Shown: positions 25,363-33,541 of the stretch, piece after piece
How the letters are laid out: each line of letters starts with the position of its first letter
How positions within the stretch are numbered: position 1 is the first letter of the stretch
Assembly: GCA_036504335.1 (NCBI GenBank)
Contig: DASXVJ010000025.1
Coordinates: 9,324 to 73,323 of the forward strand
DNA: 64,000 nt
Source of the DNA: Fen-183 sp036504335
Lineage (GTDB): Bacteria; Acidobacteriota; Thermoanaerobaculia; UBA5066
Direction: 5' to 3'
Position numbers and translations under genes: made by a program
The notes under the pieces: generated by a model
The model's input: only the letters and a program-made list of their open reading frames with translations
The model's database searches: none
What the model was told of the DNA's origin: nothing

Positions 25363-26214
25363 ATGAGACTTCGCACCCCGCTCCTCTCCCTCCTCCTCGC
25401 CGCGGCCCCCGCCTTCGCGAGCGCGCCCGCCGGCTTCGGCCTCGAGGTGCTCGTGGACGGCTCGGCCCGGCCCGAGTACCCCGCCCGCGGCACGGTGTAC
25501 GTCGAGGCCCTCCGCGGGCGGGACTTCTCGCTCAGGATCACGAATCCGCTCGGCGTGCGCGTGGCCGTCGCGCTGTCGGTCGACGGCCTCAACACCATCG
25601 ACGCGAAGCACACGGCGGCGCGGGACGCGCGCAAGTGGATCCTCGACCCGTACCAGACCGTCGTGATTCCCGGCTGGCAGGTTTCCGGCGACACGAGCCG
25701 GAAGTTCTATTTCACGGGCGAGAAGCGCTCCTACGGAGCCGCGCTGGGCCAGACGTCGAACCTCGGGACGATCGAGGCGGTGTTCTTCCGGGAGAAGCAG
25801 CCGTATCGGGCCAGCTGGGGAGGAAGAAAAGAGGAAGAGAAGATTTCTTTGAGTGAAAGAGGGAAGGACGAAGAGAGAATCTCTTCGAATGAGAATCAGG
25901 GGCGCCTCGACGCGGCCGCGCCGGCCGCACCGCGCGAGCAGATCGTCCGCGACCTTTCTAAGAAATCTTCGTATTCCTCTCCTTCCCCCACTCTCTCCGA
26001 CGAGCTCGCGGCCACCGGCATCGGCCGCCGGACGCGGTTCGACGTGACGCGCGTGGACGTGGACCTCGAGGACGGGCCTGCGACGTCCGTACGCCTTCGC
26101 TACGAATTCCGGCCGCAGCTCGTCGCCCTCGGCGTCCTGCGCGAGTCGCCCGACCCCGTCGCCCGGCGCGAGGCCGGCCGCGGATTCTCGGACTTCTGCC
26201 CCGAGCCAAACTGA
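25363..26214 (+). CDS. Secreted hypothetical protein with AT-rich motif-bearing insert
   Basis: A 283-residue protein with a clear signal peptide (LLSLLLAAAPAFASAP) and a good ribosome site (AAGGAG, 6 bases before ATG). Residues about 25-150 form a beta-rich domain (GTVYVEALRGRDFSLRITNP; YQTVVIPGWQVSGDTSRKFY). A polar stretch of about 55 residues (EEEKISLSERGKDEERISSN ... DLSKKSSYSSPSPT) is encoded by three copies of the window's AT-rich motif. A short beta region and a hydrophilic tail follow. Family unknown. The polar stretch may be a late insertion that kept the frame. Confidence 0.7.
   Translation: MRLRTPLLSLLLAAAPAFASAPAGFGLEVLVDGSARPEYPARGTVYVEALRGRDFSLRITNPLGVRVAVALSVDGLNTIDAKHTAARDARKWILDPYQTVVIPGWQVSGDTSRKFYFTGEKRSYGAALGQTSNLGTIEAVFFREKQPYRASWGGRKEEEKISLSERGKDEERISSNENQGRLDAAAPAAPREQIVRDLSKKSSYSSPSPTLSDELAATGIGRRTRFDVTRVDVDLEDGPATSVRLRYEFRPQLVALGVLRESPDPVARREAGRGFSDFCPEPN
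25822..25971. repeat. AT-rich motif cluster, locus 4 (two direct, one inverted copy)
   Basis: GAAGATTTCTTTGAGTGAAA (about 25839-25858) and GAATCTCTTCGAATGAGAAT (about 25877-25896) are direct copies. CCTTTCTAAGAAATCTTC (25953-25970) is inverted. The first and third share GAAGATTTCTT exactly. All lie in one open frame. Confidence 0.6.
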
Positions 26215-26229
26215 TCCGGAAACTCTTCG

Positions 26230-26279
26230 GGCTCTCCTTCGTATGCGTAGGGGATAGATTCCGTCTACGAAGGAGAGCC
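26230..26279 (+). promoter_or_regulatory. 14-bp perfect inverted repeat covering the M16 ribosome site
   Basis: GGCTCTCCTTCGTA (26230-26243) pairs perfectly with TACGAAGGAGAGCC (26266-26279), leaving a 22-base loop. The right arm contains AAGGAGAG, the ribosome site of the M16 gene 5 bases further on. The loop holds TAGATT (26255-26260), a possible -10 box. RNA reading through from upstream would hide the ribosome site, whereas RNA started from the loop would lack the left arm. It is not terminator-like, having no T-run. Confidence 0.6.
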
Positions 26280-26283
26280 TCGA

Positions 26284-29139
26284 ATGCGCCTCACAAGGCA
26301 CCTTGCCCTCGTCCTCACCGCCCTGACCGCCTCGCACGTGAACGCCCAGTCCGGTAAGCCCGCCTCCCCCGCCGCCGACATCCTCCCCTTCAAGGCGACG
26401 GAGAAGACCCTTCCGAACGGCCTGAAGGTCATCGCCGTCCCGACCGGCTTCCCGAACATCGTCTCGCTCCAGATTCCCGTGCAGACGGGCTCGCGGAACG
26501 AGGTCGAGCCCGGCAAGTCCGGATTCGCCCATTTCTTCGAGCACATGATGTTCCGCGGGACGAAGGCCTACCCGCCGGCGAAGTACCAGGCGATCGTCAC
26601 GCGCTCGGGCGCCCGCCAGAACGCCTATACGACCGACGACTACACGAACTACCACACGACCTTCCCGAAGGAAGACCTCGAGACGATGCTGAAGATCGAG
26701 GCCGACCGCTTCCAGAACCTCGAGTACGGCGAGTCCGAGTTCAAGACCGAGGCGCGCGCCGTGCTCGGCGAGTACAACAAGAACAGCGCGAACCCGATCT
26801 CGAAGCTCTACGAGGTCACGCGCGACAAGGCTTTCAACGTCCACACGTACAAGCACACGACGATGGGCTTCCTCAAGGACATCGAGGACATGCCCAACCA
26901 GTTCGCGTACTCGAAGACGTTCTTCGACCGCTGGTACCGGCCCGAGCACACGACGATCATCGTCGCGGGAGACGTGGACCCGGCCGGGACCATCCGCCTC
27001 GTCGAGAAGTACTGGGGCGGCTGGAAGAGGGGCGGAGAGACGCTCCCGATTCCGCAGGAGCCGCCCGCGAAGGGCCCGGTCGCCGCGCACGTGCCGTGGC
27101 CGTCCGATACGCTGCCCTGGGTCGTCGTCGCCTTCCACGGCCCGGCCTTTTCCGAGACGAAGAAGGACCTGCCCGCCCTCGACGCGCTCTTCGACCTCAC
27201 GTTCGGCCCGACGTCCGACCTCTACAAGAAGCTCGTCGAGAAGGAGCAGAAGGTCGACTCGTTCCAGCCGAACGTCGACGTCAACGAGGACCCGGAGCTC
27301 GTCGGCGTCTTCACGCGCCTGAAGAAAGGGACGGATCCCGTCTACGTCCGTGACCAGATCCTCGCGACGATGGCGGCCCTCCGCGACGCGCCCGTCGACG
27401 CGAAGCGTCTCGCCGAGGTGAAGTCCAACTCGCGTTACGGACTCGTGCGCGGTCTCGACGACACGGAGCGCATCGCGGGCCTCCTCGCGCGCTTCGTGCG
27501 CCTGCGCCGTTCGTACGGGACGCTCAACCAGTACTACCGGCTCATCGACGCGCTCACGCCGGCCGACCTCCAGGCCGCGGCGAAGACGTACCTGACCGAC
27601 GCGAACCTCGTCCTCACGACGCTCTCGAAAGACCCGATGCCCGAGGCCATGGCCGTCGTTCCGCCGCTCGCCCGCTTCAGCGGCGCCGCGAAGCCCGACG
27701 CCGCGGGGGCCGCAGTCCCGTGGATCGCGCAGAAGTCCCTGCTCCCGCGCACCGAAGTGAAGTTCCTCTTCGCCGCGGGCTCGGCGCAGGACCCCGCCGG
27801 CAAGGAAGGCCTCGCGGCCCTGACAGCCCGCATGATCGTGGACGCCGGCTCCTCGGACATGCGCATCGACGAGATCAAGAAGGCCCTCTTCCCGGTCGCG
27901 GCCAGCTTCGACTCCGGCGTCGACCGGGAAATGACGCTCTTCACCGGCGTCGTCCACAAGGACGCCTGGAAGACTTTCGCGGACGCCGCTCTCCCGCAGC
28001 TCACCGCGCCCGGCTTCCGCGAGGAGGATTTCCGCCGGATCAAGGACGTCCAGAAGAACGCCCTCGTCCAGAACCTTCGTAACAACAACGACGAGGAGCT
28101 CGGCAAGGAGCGCCTCCAGCAGCGTGTCTTCGCGGGTACGCCCTACGGCCACCCCGTCCTCGGCACGGTCGCCGGAATCGACGCGATCACGCTCGACGAC
28201 GTCAAGACCTTCGCGCAGAAGGCCTACACGCAGGCCGCGCTCACGGTGGGCGTCGCGGGCGACATGCCCGACGACTTTGCCGCCCGGGTCAGGGCGGACG
28301 TCGCGAAGCTCCCCGCGGGCCCCGCCCTTCCCGCCCCGGCGGGCGTCGCCGGCCGGAAGCCCTCCGGGATCGACGTCGACATCGTCAGGAAGGAGACCCG
28401 CTCCACGGCGATCTCATTCGGCTTCCCGATCGAGGTCACGCGCACTCACCCGGATTTCGCCGCGCTCTCGGTCGCGCGCGCGTGGCTCGGCGAGCACCGC
28501 TCGTCCAGCTCGCACCTCTACCAGCGCATCCGCGAGGTGCGTGGCATGAACTACGGCGACTACGCCTACATCGAGGCGTTCCCCGGCGGCATGTACCGCA
28601 TGCTCCCCGAGCCGAGCGTCGCGCGCCGCGCGCAGCTGTTCGAGATCTGGATCCGCCCCGTCATGCCGCAGAACGCCCACATGGCGCTCCGCGTCGCGAT
28701 CTGGGAGCTGGACAAGCTCGTCGCCGACGGCATCTCCGAGGAAGACTTCCAGACGACGCGCGACTACCTCATGAAGAACGTCTATCTCCTGACGGCCACG
28801 CAGGACCATGCGCTCGGCACCGCCCTCGACCAGAAGTGGTACGGCCTGCCGGACTACGTCACGGACATGCGTGCGAAGCTCGGGAGGCTCACGCGCGCCG
28901 ACGTGAACGCGGCCGTAAAGCGGCACCTGCAGGCGAAGAACCTGTCGATCGTGATGGTCACGAAGGACGCCGAGGCGCTGAAGGCGGCGCTCGTCGCCGA
29001 CGAGTTCTCGCCGATCAAGTACGACGGCGAGAAGCCGAAGGCGCTCCTCGACGAGGACAAGGTGATCGGGGCCCTGAAGCTCGGCGTCAAGGCCGACGCG
29101 GTCACGATTACGCCGGTCGACGACGTCTTCACGAAGTAG
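26284..29139 (+). CDS. Two-domain M16 zinc peptidase (pitrilysin family)
   Basis: A 951-residue secreted protein with a signal peptide (HLALVLTALTASHVNAQ). The first half has the inverted zinc motif HFFEH (FAHFFEHMMFRGT) and the downstream ligand Glu in the ARAVLGEYNK region. The second half is a homologous but inactive M16 domain, as in insulysin/PqqL-type enzymes that enclose peptides in a clamshell. It is probably periplasmic or outer-membrane-associated peptide disposal. The start is well defined by AAGGAGAG, which lies in the arm of a long hairpin. It is followed 14 bases later by a small membrane-protein gene. Confidence 0.95.
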   Translation: MRLTRHLALVLTALTASHVNAQSGKPASPAADILPFKATEKTLPNGLKVIAVPTGFPNIVSLQIPVQTGSRNEVEPGKSGFAHFFEHMMFRGTKAYPPAKYQAIVTRSGARQNAYTTDDYTNYHTTFPKEDLETMLKIEADRFQNLEYGESEFKTEARAVLGEYNKNSANPISKLYEVTRDKAFNVHTYKHTTMGFLKDIEDMPNQFAYSKTFFDRWYRPEHTTIIVAGDVDPAGTIRLVEKYWGGWKRGGETLPIPQEPPAKGPVAAHVPWPSDTLPWVVVAFHGPAFSETKKDLPALDALFDLTFGPTSDLYKKLVEKEQKVDSFQPNVDVNEDPELVGVFTRLKKGTDPVYVRDQILATMAALRDAPVDAKRLAEVKSNSRYGLVRGLDDTERIAGLLARFVRLRRSYGTLNQYYRLIDALTPADLQAAAKTYLTDANLVLTTLSKDPMPEAMAVVPPLARFSGAAKPDAAGAAVPWIAQKSLLPRTEVKFLFAAGSAQDPAGKEGLAALTARMIVDAGSSDMRIDEIKKALFPVAASFDSGVDREMTLFTGVVHKDAWKTFADAALPQLTAPGFREEDFRRIKDVQKNALVQNLRNNNDEELGKERLQQRVFAGTPYGHPVLGTVAGIDAITLDDVKTFAQKAYTQAALTVGVAGDMPDDFAARVRADVAKLPAGPALPAPAGVAGRKPSGIDVDIVRKETRSTAISFGFPIEVTRTHPDFAALSVARAWLGEHRSSSSHLYQRIREVRGMNYGDYAYIEAFPGGMYRMLPEPSVARRAQLFEIWIRPVMPQNAHMALRVAIWELDKLVADGISEEDFQTTRDYLMKNVYLLTATQDHALGTALDQKWYGLPDYVTDMRAKLGRLTRADVNAAVKRHLQAKNLSIVMVTKDAEALKAALVADEFSPIKYDGEKPKALLDEDKVIGALKLGVKADAVTITPVDDVFTK

Positions 29140-29153
29140 AGGACTCCGGCGGC

Positions 29154-29462
29154 GTGGCGATCGACAACATGTACCGGCGGCGGCGCCTCGGGCCGCCGCT
29201 GGGCGTCCGGATGGCGCTGTCGATCCCGCCGTCGGTCTTCTTCCCGACGCTCGGCTTCCTCTACATGGCGTTCCTCGACCACCCGCGGAGGCCGCGCCCG
29301 GCGCTGCTCTACGTGTTCGCGCCGATCACGGCGCTCGGCTCCACGAAGGACATCGGCCTCGCGGCCATGCTCGTCCTCCTCGACGTGCTCGTCTGGATGG
29401 CCGTGATCAACGGTCTCTTTACCGGCATCGGGTGGCTGTTCGAGAAACCGGAGCCGAGATGA
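29154..29462 (+). CDS. Small membrane protein, hypothetical
   Basis: A 102-residue protein with three hydrophobic segments (about residues 18-42, 46-64 and 70-92) and a basic N-terminus (NMYRRRRLGPP). It is not recognised. GTG at 29154 is used; an ATG five codons later is equally plausible. It sits 14 bases after the M16 peptidase stop and before AmrS, so it is probably read with the peptidase. Confidence 0.55.
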   Translation: MAIDNMYRRRRLGPPLGVRMALSIPPSVFFPTLGFLYMAFLDHPRRPRPALLYVFAPITALGSTKDIGLAAMLVLLDVLVWMAVINGLFTGIGWLFEKPEPR

Positions 29463-29514
29463 GCCTTGCCCCCGCCCCCCCGGCGACCCATATTCGCCCC
29501 GAGGGCGAGGGCTC
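29461..29514 (+). promoter_or_regulatory. Imperfect hairpin covering the amrS ribosome site
   Basis: GAGCCTTGCCC (29461-29471) can pair with GGGCGAGGGCTC (29503-29514) in an 11-bp stem with one G-T pair and one bulged G. The right arm ends at the ATG of amrS and holds its purine-rich ribosome site. The loop is C-rich. Confidence 0.35.
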
Positions 29515-30597
29515 ATGACGGCTCCTGAGGCCTTCCATCCGACGAAGTACTGGCACGCCGAGGGCGACCGCGTCCAGTGCGACGTCTGCCCGCGTTTCTG
29601 CAGGCTGAAGGAGGGGCAGGAAGGCCACTGCTTCGTCCGGGCGGCGCGCGGCGGGAAGATCGTCCTGACGACTTACGGCCGGTCGAGCGGCTTCTGCGTG
29701 GATCCGATCGAGAAGAAGCCCCTGAACCACTTCCTGCCGGGCACGTCCGTCCTGTCGTTCGGCACCGCCGGCTGCAACCTCGCCTGCAAGTTCTGCCAGA
29801 ACTGGGACATCTCGAAGTCGCGCGAGATGGACACGCTCGCCGCCGACGCGATTCCCGGCCGCATCGCGGCCGCCGCCCTCGACCTCGGCTGCCGGAGCGT
29901 CGCCTTCACGTACAACGATCCCGTCGTCTTCATGGAGTACGCGATCGACGTCGCCGCGGCCTGCCACGCCGTGGGCGTGAAGACGGTCGCCGTGACCGCC
30001 GGCTACGTCGAACCGCAACCTCGCGCGGAGCTGTTCGCCGCGATGGACGCCGCGAACGTGGACCTCAAGGCGTTCACCGAGGACTTCTACGCGAGGGCGT
30101 GCGGCGCCCACCTGAAGCCCGTCCTCGAAACGCTGGAATACCTCGTGAGGGAGACGACCGTCTGGACGGAGATCACGACGCTCCTGATCCCCGGGATGAA
30201 CGACTCCGAGCCCGAGATCGACGCCATGACGCGCTGGGTCCTCGAGCATCTCGGCCCCGACGTGCCGCACCACTTCACGGCGTTCCATCCGGACTGGAAG
30301 CTGCGTGACGTCTCCGCGACACCCGCCGCGACGCTGAAGCGCGCGCGGGAGATCGCGAAGAGAAACGGCCTTCGATGGGTCTACACGGGGAACGTGCACG
30401 ACCCCGAGGGGCAGAGCACGACGTGCGCGGAGTGCGGGGAGATTCTCATCGAAAGAGAGGGATACGAAATCGGCGCGTGGGGCCTGAAGGCCGGCGGCCG
30501 ATGCGGCGCGTGCGGCGCCCCGTGCCCGGGAACATTCGAAGAATCTCCCGGTTCCTGGGGCTCCCGCCGCCTCCCCGTCCACCTCGCCGCGTCATGA
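29515..30597 (+). CDS. amrS: AmmeMemoRadiSam-system radical SAM protein
   Basis: A 360-residue radical-SAM protein of the AmrS type, related to pyruvate formate-lyase activating enzymes. The cluster motif CX3CX2C appears as GCNLACKFCQNW, preceded by an N-terminal Cys pair (CDVCPRFCRL) typical of this group. A C-terminal zinc-ribbon-like segment (CAECGEI ... CGACGAPC) follows. The biochemical reaction of the AmmeMemoRadiSam system is not firmly established. The stop overlaps the Memo-family gene as ATGA, supporting a shared role. Confidence 0.92.
   Translation: MTAPEAFHPTKYWHAEGDRVQCDVCPRFCRLKEGQEGHCFVRAARGGKIVLTTYGRSSGFCVDPIEKKPLNHFLPGTSVLSFGTAGCNLACKFCQNWDISKSREMDTLAADAIPGRIAAAALDLGCRSVAFTYNDPVVFMEYAIDVAAACHAVGVKTVAVTAGYVEPQPRAELFAAMDAANVDLKAFTEDFYARACGAHLKPVLETLEYLVRETTVWTEITTLLIPGMNDSEPEIDAMTRWVLEHLGPDVPHHFTAFHPDWKLRDVSATPAATLKRAREIAKRNGLRWVYTGNVHDPEGQSTTCAECGEILIEREGYEIGAWGLKAGGRCGACGAPCPGTFEESPGSWGSRRLPVHLAAS
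30436..30551. repeat. AT-rich inverted motif pair, locus 5
   Basis: GGGAGATTCT (30437-30446) and AGAATCTCCC (30540-30549) are perfect 10-base inverted arms. Each is followed inward by a TCGAA core. They lie at the 3' end of amrS and encode part of its zinc-ribbon region. Confidence 0.5.
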
Positions 30598-31427
30598 AGA
30601 CGAGCGTAAATCCCTCGCCTCGCGTCCGCCCCGCCGCGGTGGCCGGCATGTTCTATCCGGCCTCCCCCGCCGCGCTGGCGCGGCACGTCGACGCGCTCCT
30701 CGCCGGGGCGGTCGTTGCGCCGGAAGAGGCGCTTCCGCTCGCGCTCGTCGTCCCGCACGCGGGGACCATCTACTCCGGGCCTGTCGCGGCGAGCGCGTAC
30801 GCGCGCCTGCGCCCTCACGCGGCCGCGATCAGACGAGTCGTGGCCTTCGGCCCGGTGCACCGCGTGCCCGTGCACGGCGCAGCCGTGCCCGCGGCCGACG
30901 CCTGGGCGACGCCGCTCGGCGAGGTGCCGATCGACGCCGCACTCCGGATGCGCGCCGCCGCGTGCGGAGCGGCCGTGGACGACAGGCCCCACGCCCCCGA
31001 GCACGCGATCGAGGTCCAGCTCCCGTTCCTGCAGCGCGTCCTCGAGGAAGGCTTCACGTTCCTGCCGGTGGCGGTCTCGGAGCTCTCGGCGCGGGCGACG
31101 GCCGACCTCATCGCCGAGTTCCTCGGCCAGAGGGGCACGCTCGTCGTCGTGAGCACGGACCTCAGCCATTACCACGACCTCGAGACCGCCCGCCGCCTCG
31201 ACCGCACGACGGCCGACGCGATCCTCGCGCGCGAGCCGGAGAACCTCTCGGGCGAGGACGCCTGCGGCTACTACCCGCTCCGGGGTCTGCTCGAGCTGGC
31301 CAGGCGGAGGTCCCTCCCGGTCAAGCTCCTCGACCTCCGGACCTCGGGCGACACGGCGGGCGACCCGGCGAGCGTCGTCGGCTACGGGGCGTTCGAAGTG
31401 AGATCGCGTCTCACTAACTCTCTCTAA
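30594..31427 (+). CDS. amrB: MEMO1-family protein of the AmmeMemoRadiSam system
   Basis: A 277-residue Memo-like protein, structurally related to class III extradiol dioxygenases. Typical features are RPAAVAGMFYPASP at the N-terminus, VVPHAGTIYSGPVAASAYA, the EHAIEVQLPFLQ segment, and VVVSTDLSHYHD with metal-type His residues. It overlaps amrS (ATGA). The third usual member, an AMMECR1 protein (AmrA), is not in the window. The last codons run into a short dyad, ACTCTC-tctaa-GAGAGT, that might slow transcription. Confidence 0.92.
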   Translation: MKTSVNPSPRVRPAAVAGMFYPASPAALARHVDALLAGAVVAPEEALPLALVVPHAGTIYSGPVAASAYARLRPHAAAIRRVVAFGPVHRVPVHGAAVPAADAWATPLGEVPIDAALRMRAAACGAAVDDRPHAPEHAIEVQLPFLQRVLEEGFTFLPVAVSELSARATADLIAEFLGQRGTLVVVSTDLSHYHDLETARRLDRTTADAILAREPENLSGEDACGYYPLRGLLELARRRSLPVKLLDLRTSGDTAGDPASVVGYGAFEVRSRLTNSL

Positions 31428-31457
31428 GAGAGTCTCTTATCCCACGTTCTCATGGCC

Positions 31458-31486
31458 TTGACTGAATTCGTCCTATTTCATACAGT
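31458..31486 (+). promoter_or_regulatory. Promoter of the SUF operon
   Basis: TTGACT (31458-31463) and TACAGT (31481-31486) are separated by 17 bases, the ideal sigma-70-type spacing. This is the best housekeeping-type promoter in the window and lies in a locally AT-rich stretch 37 bases before the rrf2 start codon. Confidence 0.7.
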
Positions 31487-31487
31487 A

Positions 31488-31507
31488 CCGATCCGGTTCG
31501 GTATCGG
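31488..31507 (+). promoter_or_regulatory. Candidate Rrf2 operator
   Basis: An inverted repeat, CCGAT ... ATCGG, is centred just downstream of the -10 box, where a bound repressor would block transcription. Rrf2/SufR regulators commonly repress their own operon this way when holding a cluster. The match to a known IscR site is poor, so this rests on symmetry and position. Confidence 0.45.
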
Positions 31508-31522
31508 ACCGGGGAGAACTCG

Positions 31523-31984
31523 ATGTTCCGAATGACCAAGATGACCGACTACGGGATCGTGCTGCTGACGCAGTTCGCGGCGCACGAGGACCGGCCCGCG
31601 TTCACGGCGCGCGAGCTCGCGCACGACACGAGGCTGCCCCTCCCCACCGTCGGCAAGCTCCTCAAGCAGCTCTCGCACGGAGGCCTCCTCGCCTCCCAGC
31701 GCGGGACGCGCGGCGGCTACTCGCTCGCACGCCCCCCGCGCGAGATCACGGTCGCCTCGATCATCGCGACGCTCGAAGGTCCCGTCTCCATCACCGAGTG
31801 CGGCGGCGCCGTCCGCTGCGAGCACGAGAGCTTCTGCTCGACGAAGCCGAACTGGCAGATCATCAACGACGCCATCCGGGCGTCGCTGGAAGGCCTGACG
31901 CTCGCCGACATGACACGGCCTCTCCCGCCCCGCTTCGCCGCGGCGCCGGCCGCGGCGCTCCCCGCGCACCGGAGCCCCGCATGA
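31523..31984 (+). CDS. Rrf2-family iron-sulfur-sensing regulator of the SUF operon
   Basis: A 153-residue winged-helix protein. The helix-turn-helix is at about 20-65 (ARELAHDTRLPLPTVGKLLKQL), followed by a wing (GTRGGYSLARPP). Three cysteines in the spacing C-x5-C-x5-C (CGGAVRCEHESFC, about residues 93-105) match the cluster-binding Cys of IscR/SufR-like members. It should sense Fe-S status and control the operon. GGGGAG lies 8 bases before the ATG. The stop overlaps sufB (ATGA), so it is the first gene of the operon. Confidence 0.93.
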   Translation: MFRMTKMTDYGIVLLTQFAAHEDRPAFTARELAHDTRLPLPTVGKLLKQLSHGGLLASQRGTRGGYSLARPPREITVASIIATLEGPVSITECGGAVRCEHESFCSTKPNWQIINDAIRASLEGLTLADMTRPLPPRFAAAPAAALPAHRSPA

Positions 31985-33423
31985 GCGACGCGCTCCTGAA
32001 CGAGCTGACGCAGCGCGAGTACCAGCACGGCTTCGTCACGGACGTCGCGACCGAGTCGATTCCGGCCGGGCTGAGCGAGGACGTCGTCCGGATCATCTCG
32101 AGGAAGAAGAACGAGCCCGAGTGGCTCCTCGAGTGGCGCCTGAAGGCCTACCGGCACTGGCTCACGCTGGACGAGCCGACGTGGGCGCGCGTCTCGTATC
32201 CGCCGATCGACTACCAGAAGATCGTCTACTACGCCGCGCCGAAGTCCGCGAAGGACGGCCCGAAGAGTCTCGCGGACGTCGACCCCGAGCTCCTCGCGAT
32301 GTACGAGAAGCTCGGCGTCCCGCTCAAGGAGCGCGAGATCCTCGCCGGCGTCGCCGTGGACGCGGTCATCGACAGCGTGTCCGTCGCGACGACGTTCCGC
32401 GAGAAGCTCGCGTCCGTCGGGATCATCTTCTGCTCGTTCTCCGAGGCCGTGCACACGCACCCGGACCTCGTCAGGAAGTGGCTCGGGTCGGTCGTGCCGT
32501 CGCGCGACAACTTCTTCGCGGCGCTGAACTCGGCCGTCTTCTCGGACGGCTCGTTCTGCTACATCCCGAAGGGCGTCCGCTGCCCCATGGAGCTCTCGAC
32601 GTACTTCCGCATCAACCAGGCCGACACGGGCCAGTTCGAGCGCACGCTCATCGTGGCCGAGGAAGGCGCCACCGTCTCGTACCTCGAGGGCTGCACGGCG
32701 CCGAAGCGCGACGTGAATCAGCTCCACGCGGCCGTCGTCGAGCTCGTCGCGATGGACGACGCCACGATCAAGTACTCCACCGTCCAGAACTGGTACCCCG
32801 GCGACCGCGAGGGCAAGGGCGGCATCTACAACTTCGTCACGAAGCGCGGCAAGTGCCTCGGCAAGCGCTCCAAGATCTCGTGGACGCAGGTCGAGACGGG
32901 CTCGGCCATCACGTGGAAGTACCCGAGCTGCATCCTGATGGGCGACGACTCGGTCGGCGAGTTCTACTCGGTCGCGCTCGCGAACAACTACCAGCAGGCC
33001 GACACGGGCACGAAGATGATCCACATCGGGAAGAACACCCGGTCGACGATCGTCTCGAAGGGCATCTCCGCGGGCCACGGGCAGAACACGTACCGCGGCG
33101 GCGTGACGATCCTGAAATCCGCCGAGGGCGCGCGCAACTATTCCCAGTGCGACTCGCTTCTCATCGGCGACCAGTGCGGCGCCCACACGTTCCCGTACAT
33201 CGAGGTCAAGAACAGCTCGGCCACGCTCGAGCACGAGGCGTCCACGTCGAAGATCGGCGAGGACCAGCTCTTCTACTGCATGCAGCGCGGGATCTCGGCG
33301 GAAGACGCCGTGTCCCTCATCGTCAACGGCTTCGCCAAGCGCGTCCTCAAGGAGCTCCCGATGGAGTTCGCGGTGGAAGCGCAGAAGCTGCTCGGCGTGT
33401 CGTTGGAAGGATCCGTCGGATGA
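31981..33423 (+). CDS. sufB: Fe-S cluster scaffold subunit SufB
   Basis: A 480-residue SufB, the scaffold on which clusters form in the SufBCD complex. The conserved start (LTQREYQHGFVTDV), KNEPEWLLEWRLKA, the PKGVRCPMELSTYFRIN segment and the C-terminal EHEASTSKIGEDQLFYCMQRG with conserved Cys and Glu are all present. It has full length. The start overlaps the rrf2 stop (ATGA). An unusual 118-base spacer carrying inverted motif copies separates it from sufC, while all other genes in the operon are tightly joined. Confidence 0.97.
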   Translation: MSDALLNELTQREYQHGFVTDVATESIPAGLSEDVVRIISRKKNEPEWLLEWRLKAYRHWLTLDEPTWARVSYPPIDYQKIVYYAAPKSAKDGPKSLADVDPELLAMYEKLGVPLKEREILAGVAVDAVIDSVSVATTFREKLASVGIIFCSFSEAVHTHPDLVRKWLGSVVPSRDNFFAALNSAVFSDGSFCYIPKGVRCPMELSTYFRINQADTGQFERTLIVAEEGATVSYLEGCTAPKRDVNQLHAAVVELVAMDDATIKYSTVQNWYPGDREGKGGIYNFVTKRGKCLGKRSKISWTQVETGSAITWKYPSCILMGDDSVGEFYSVALANNYQQADTGTKMIHIGKNTRSTIVSKGISAGHGQNTYRGGVTILKSAEGARNYSQCDSLLIGDQCGAHTFPYIEVKNSSATLEHEASTSKIGEDQLFYCMQRGISAEDAVSLIVNGFAKRVLKELPMEFAVEAQKLLGVSLEGSVG

Positions 33424-33497
33424 AGAAGAGAGATTTCTTCGAGTGGAAGAGAGCCGCCGGCTGCGCCGGCGCCAATTCACCTTCTAAGAAATGCGCC
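33422..33497. repeat. AT-rich inverted motif pair with central hairpin, locus 6 (sufB-sufC spacer)
   Basis: AGAGATTTCTTCGAGTGGAA (about 33429-33448) and the inverted ATTCACCTTCTAAGAAATGC (33475-33494) bracket a 7-bp GC-rich stem with a 3-base loop (CGCCGGC-tgc-GCCGGCG, 33455-33471). The motif starts at the sufB stop. The whole unit is non-coding and could fold as one nested structure. Confidence 0.6.
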
Positions 33498-33541
33498 CTG
33501 ACACGAACCACTGAGTCAGCGGCGAAGGGACTGAAGTTTTC

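Noticed and set aside
31429..31440. CTCTTATCCC resembling a library adaptor end
   Set aside because: Only a partial match to the known transposase adaptor, inside a self-complementary stretch and continuous with normal flanking DNA.
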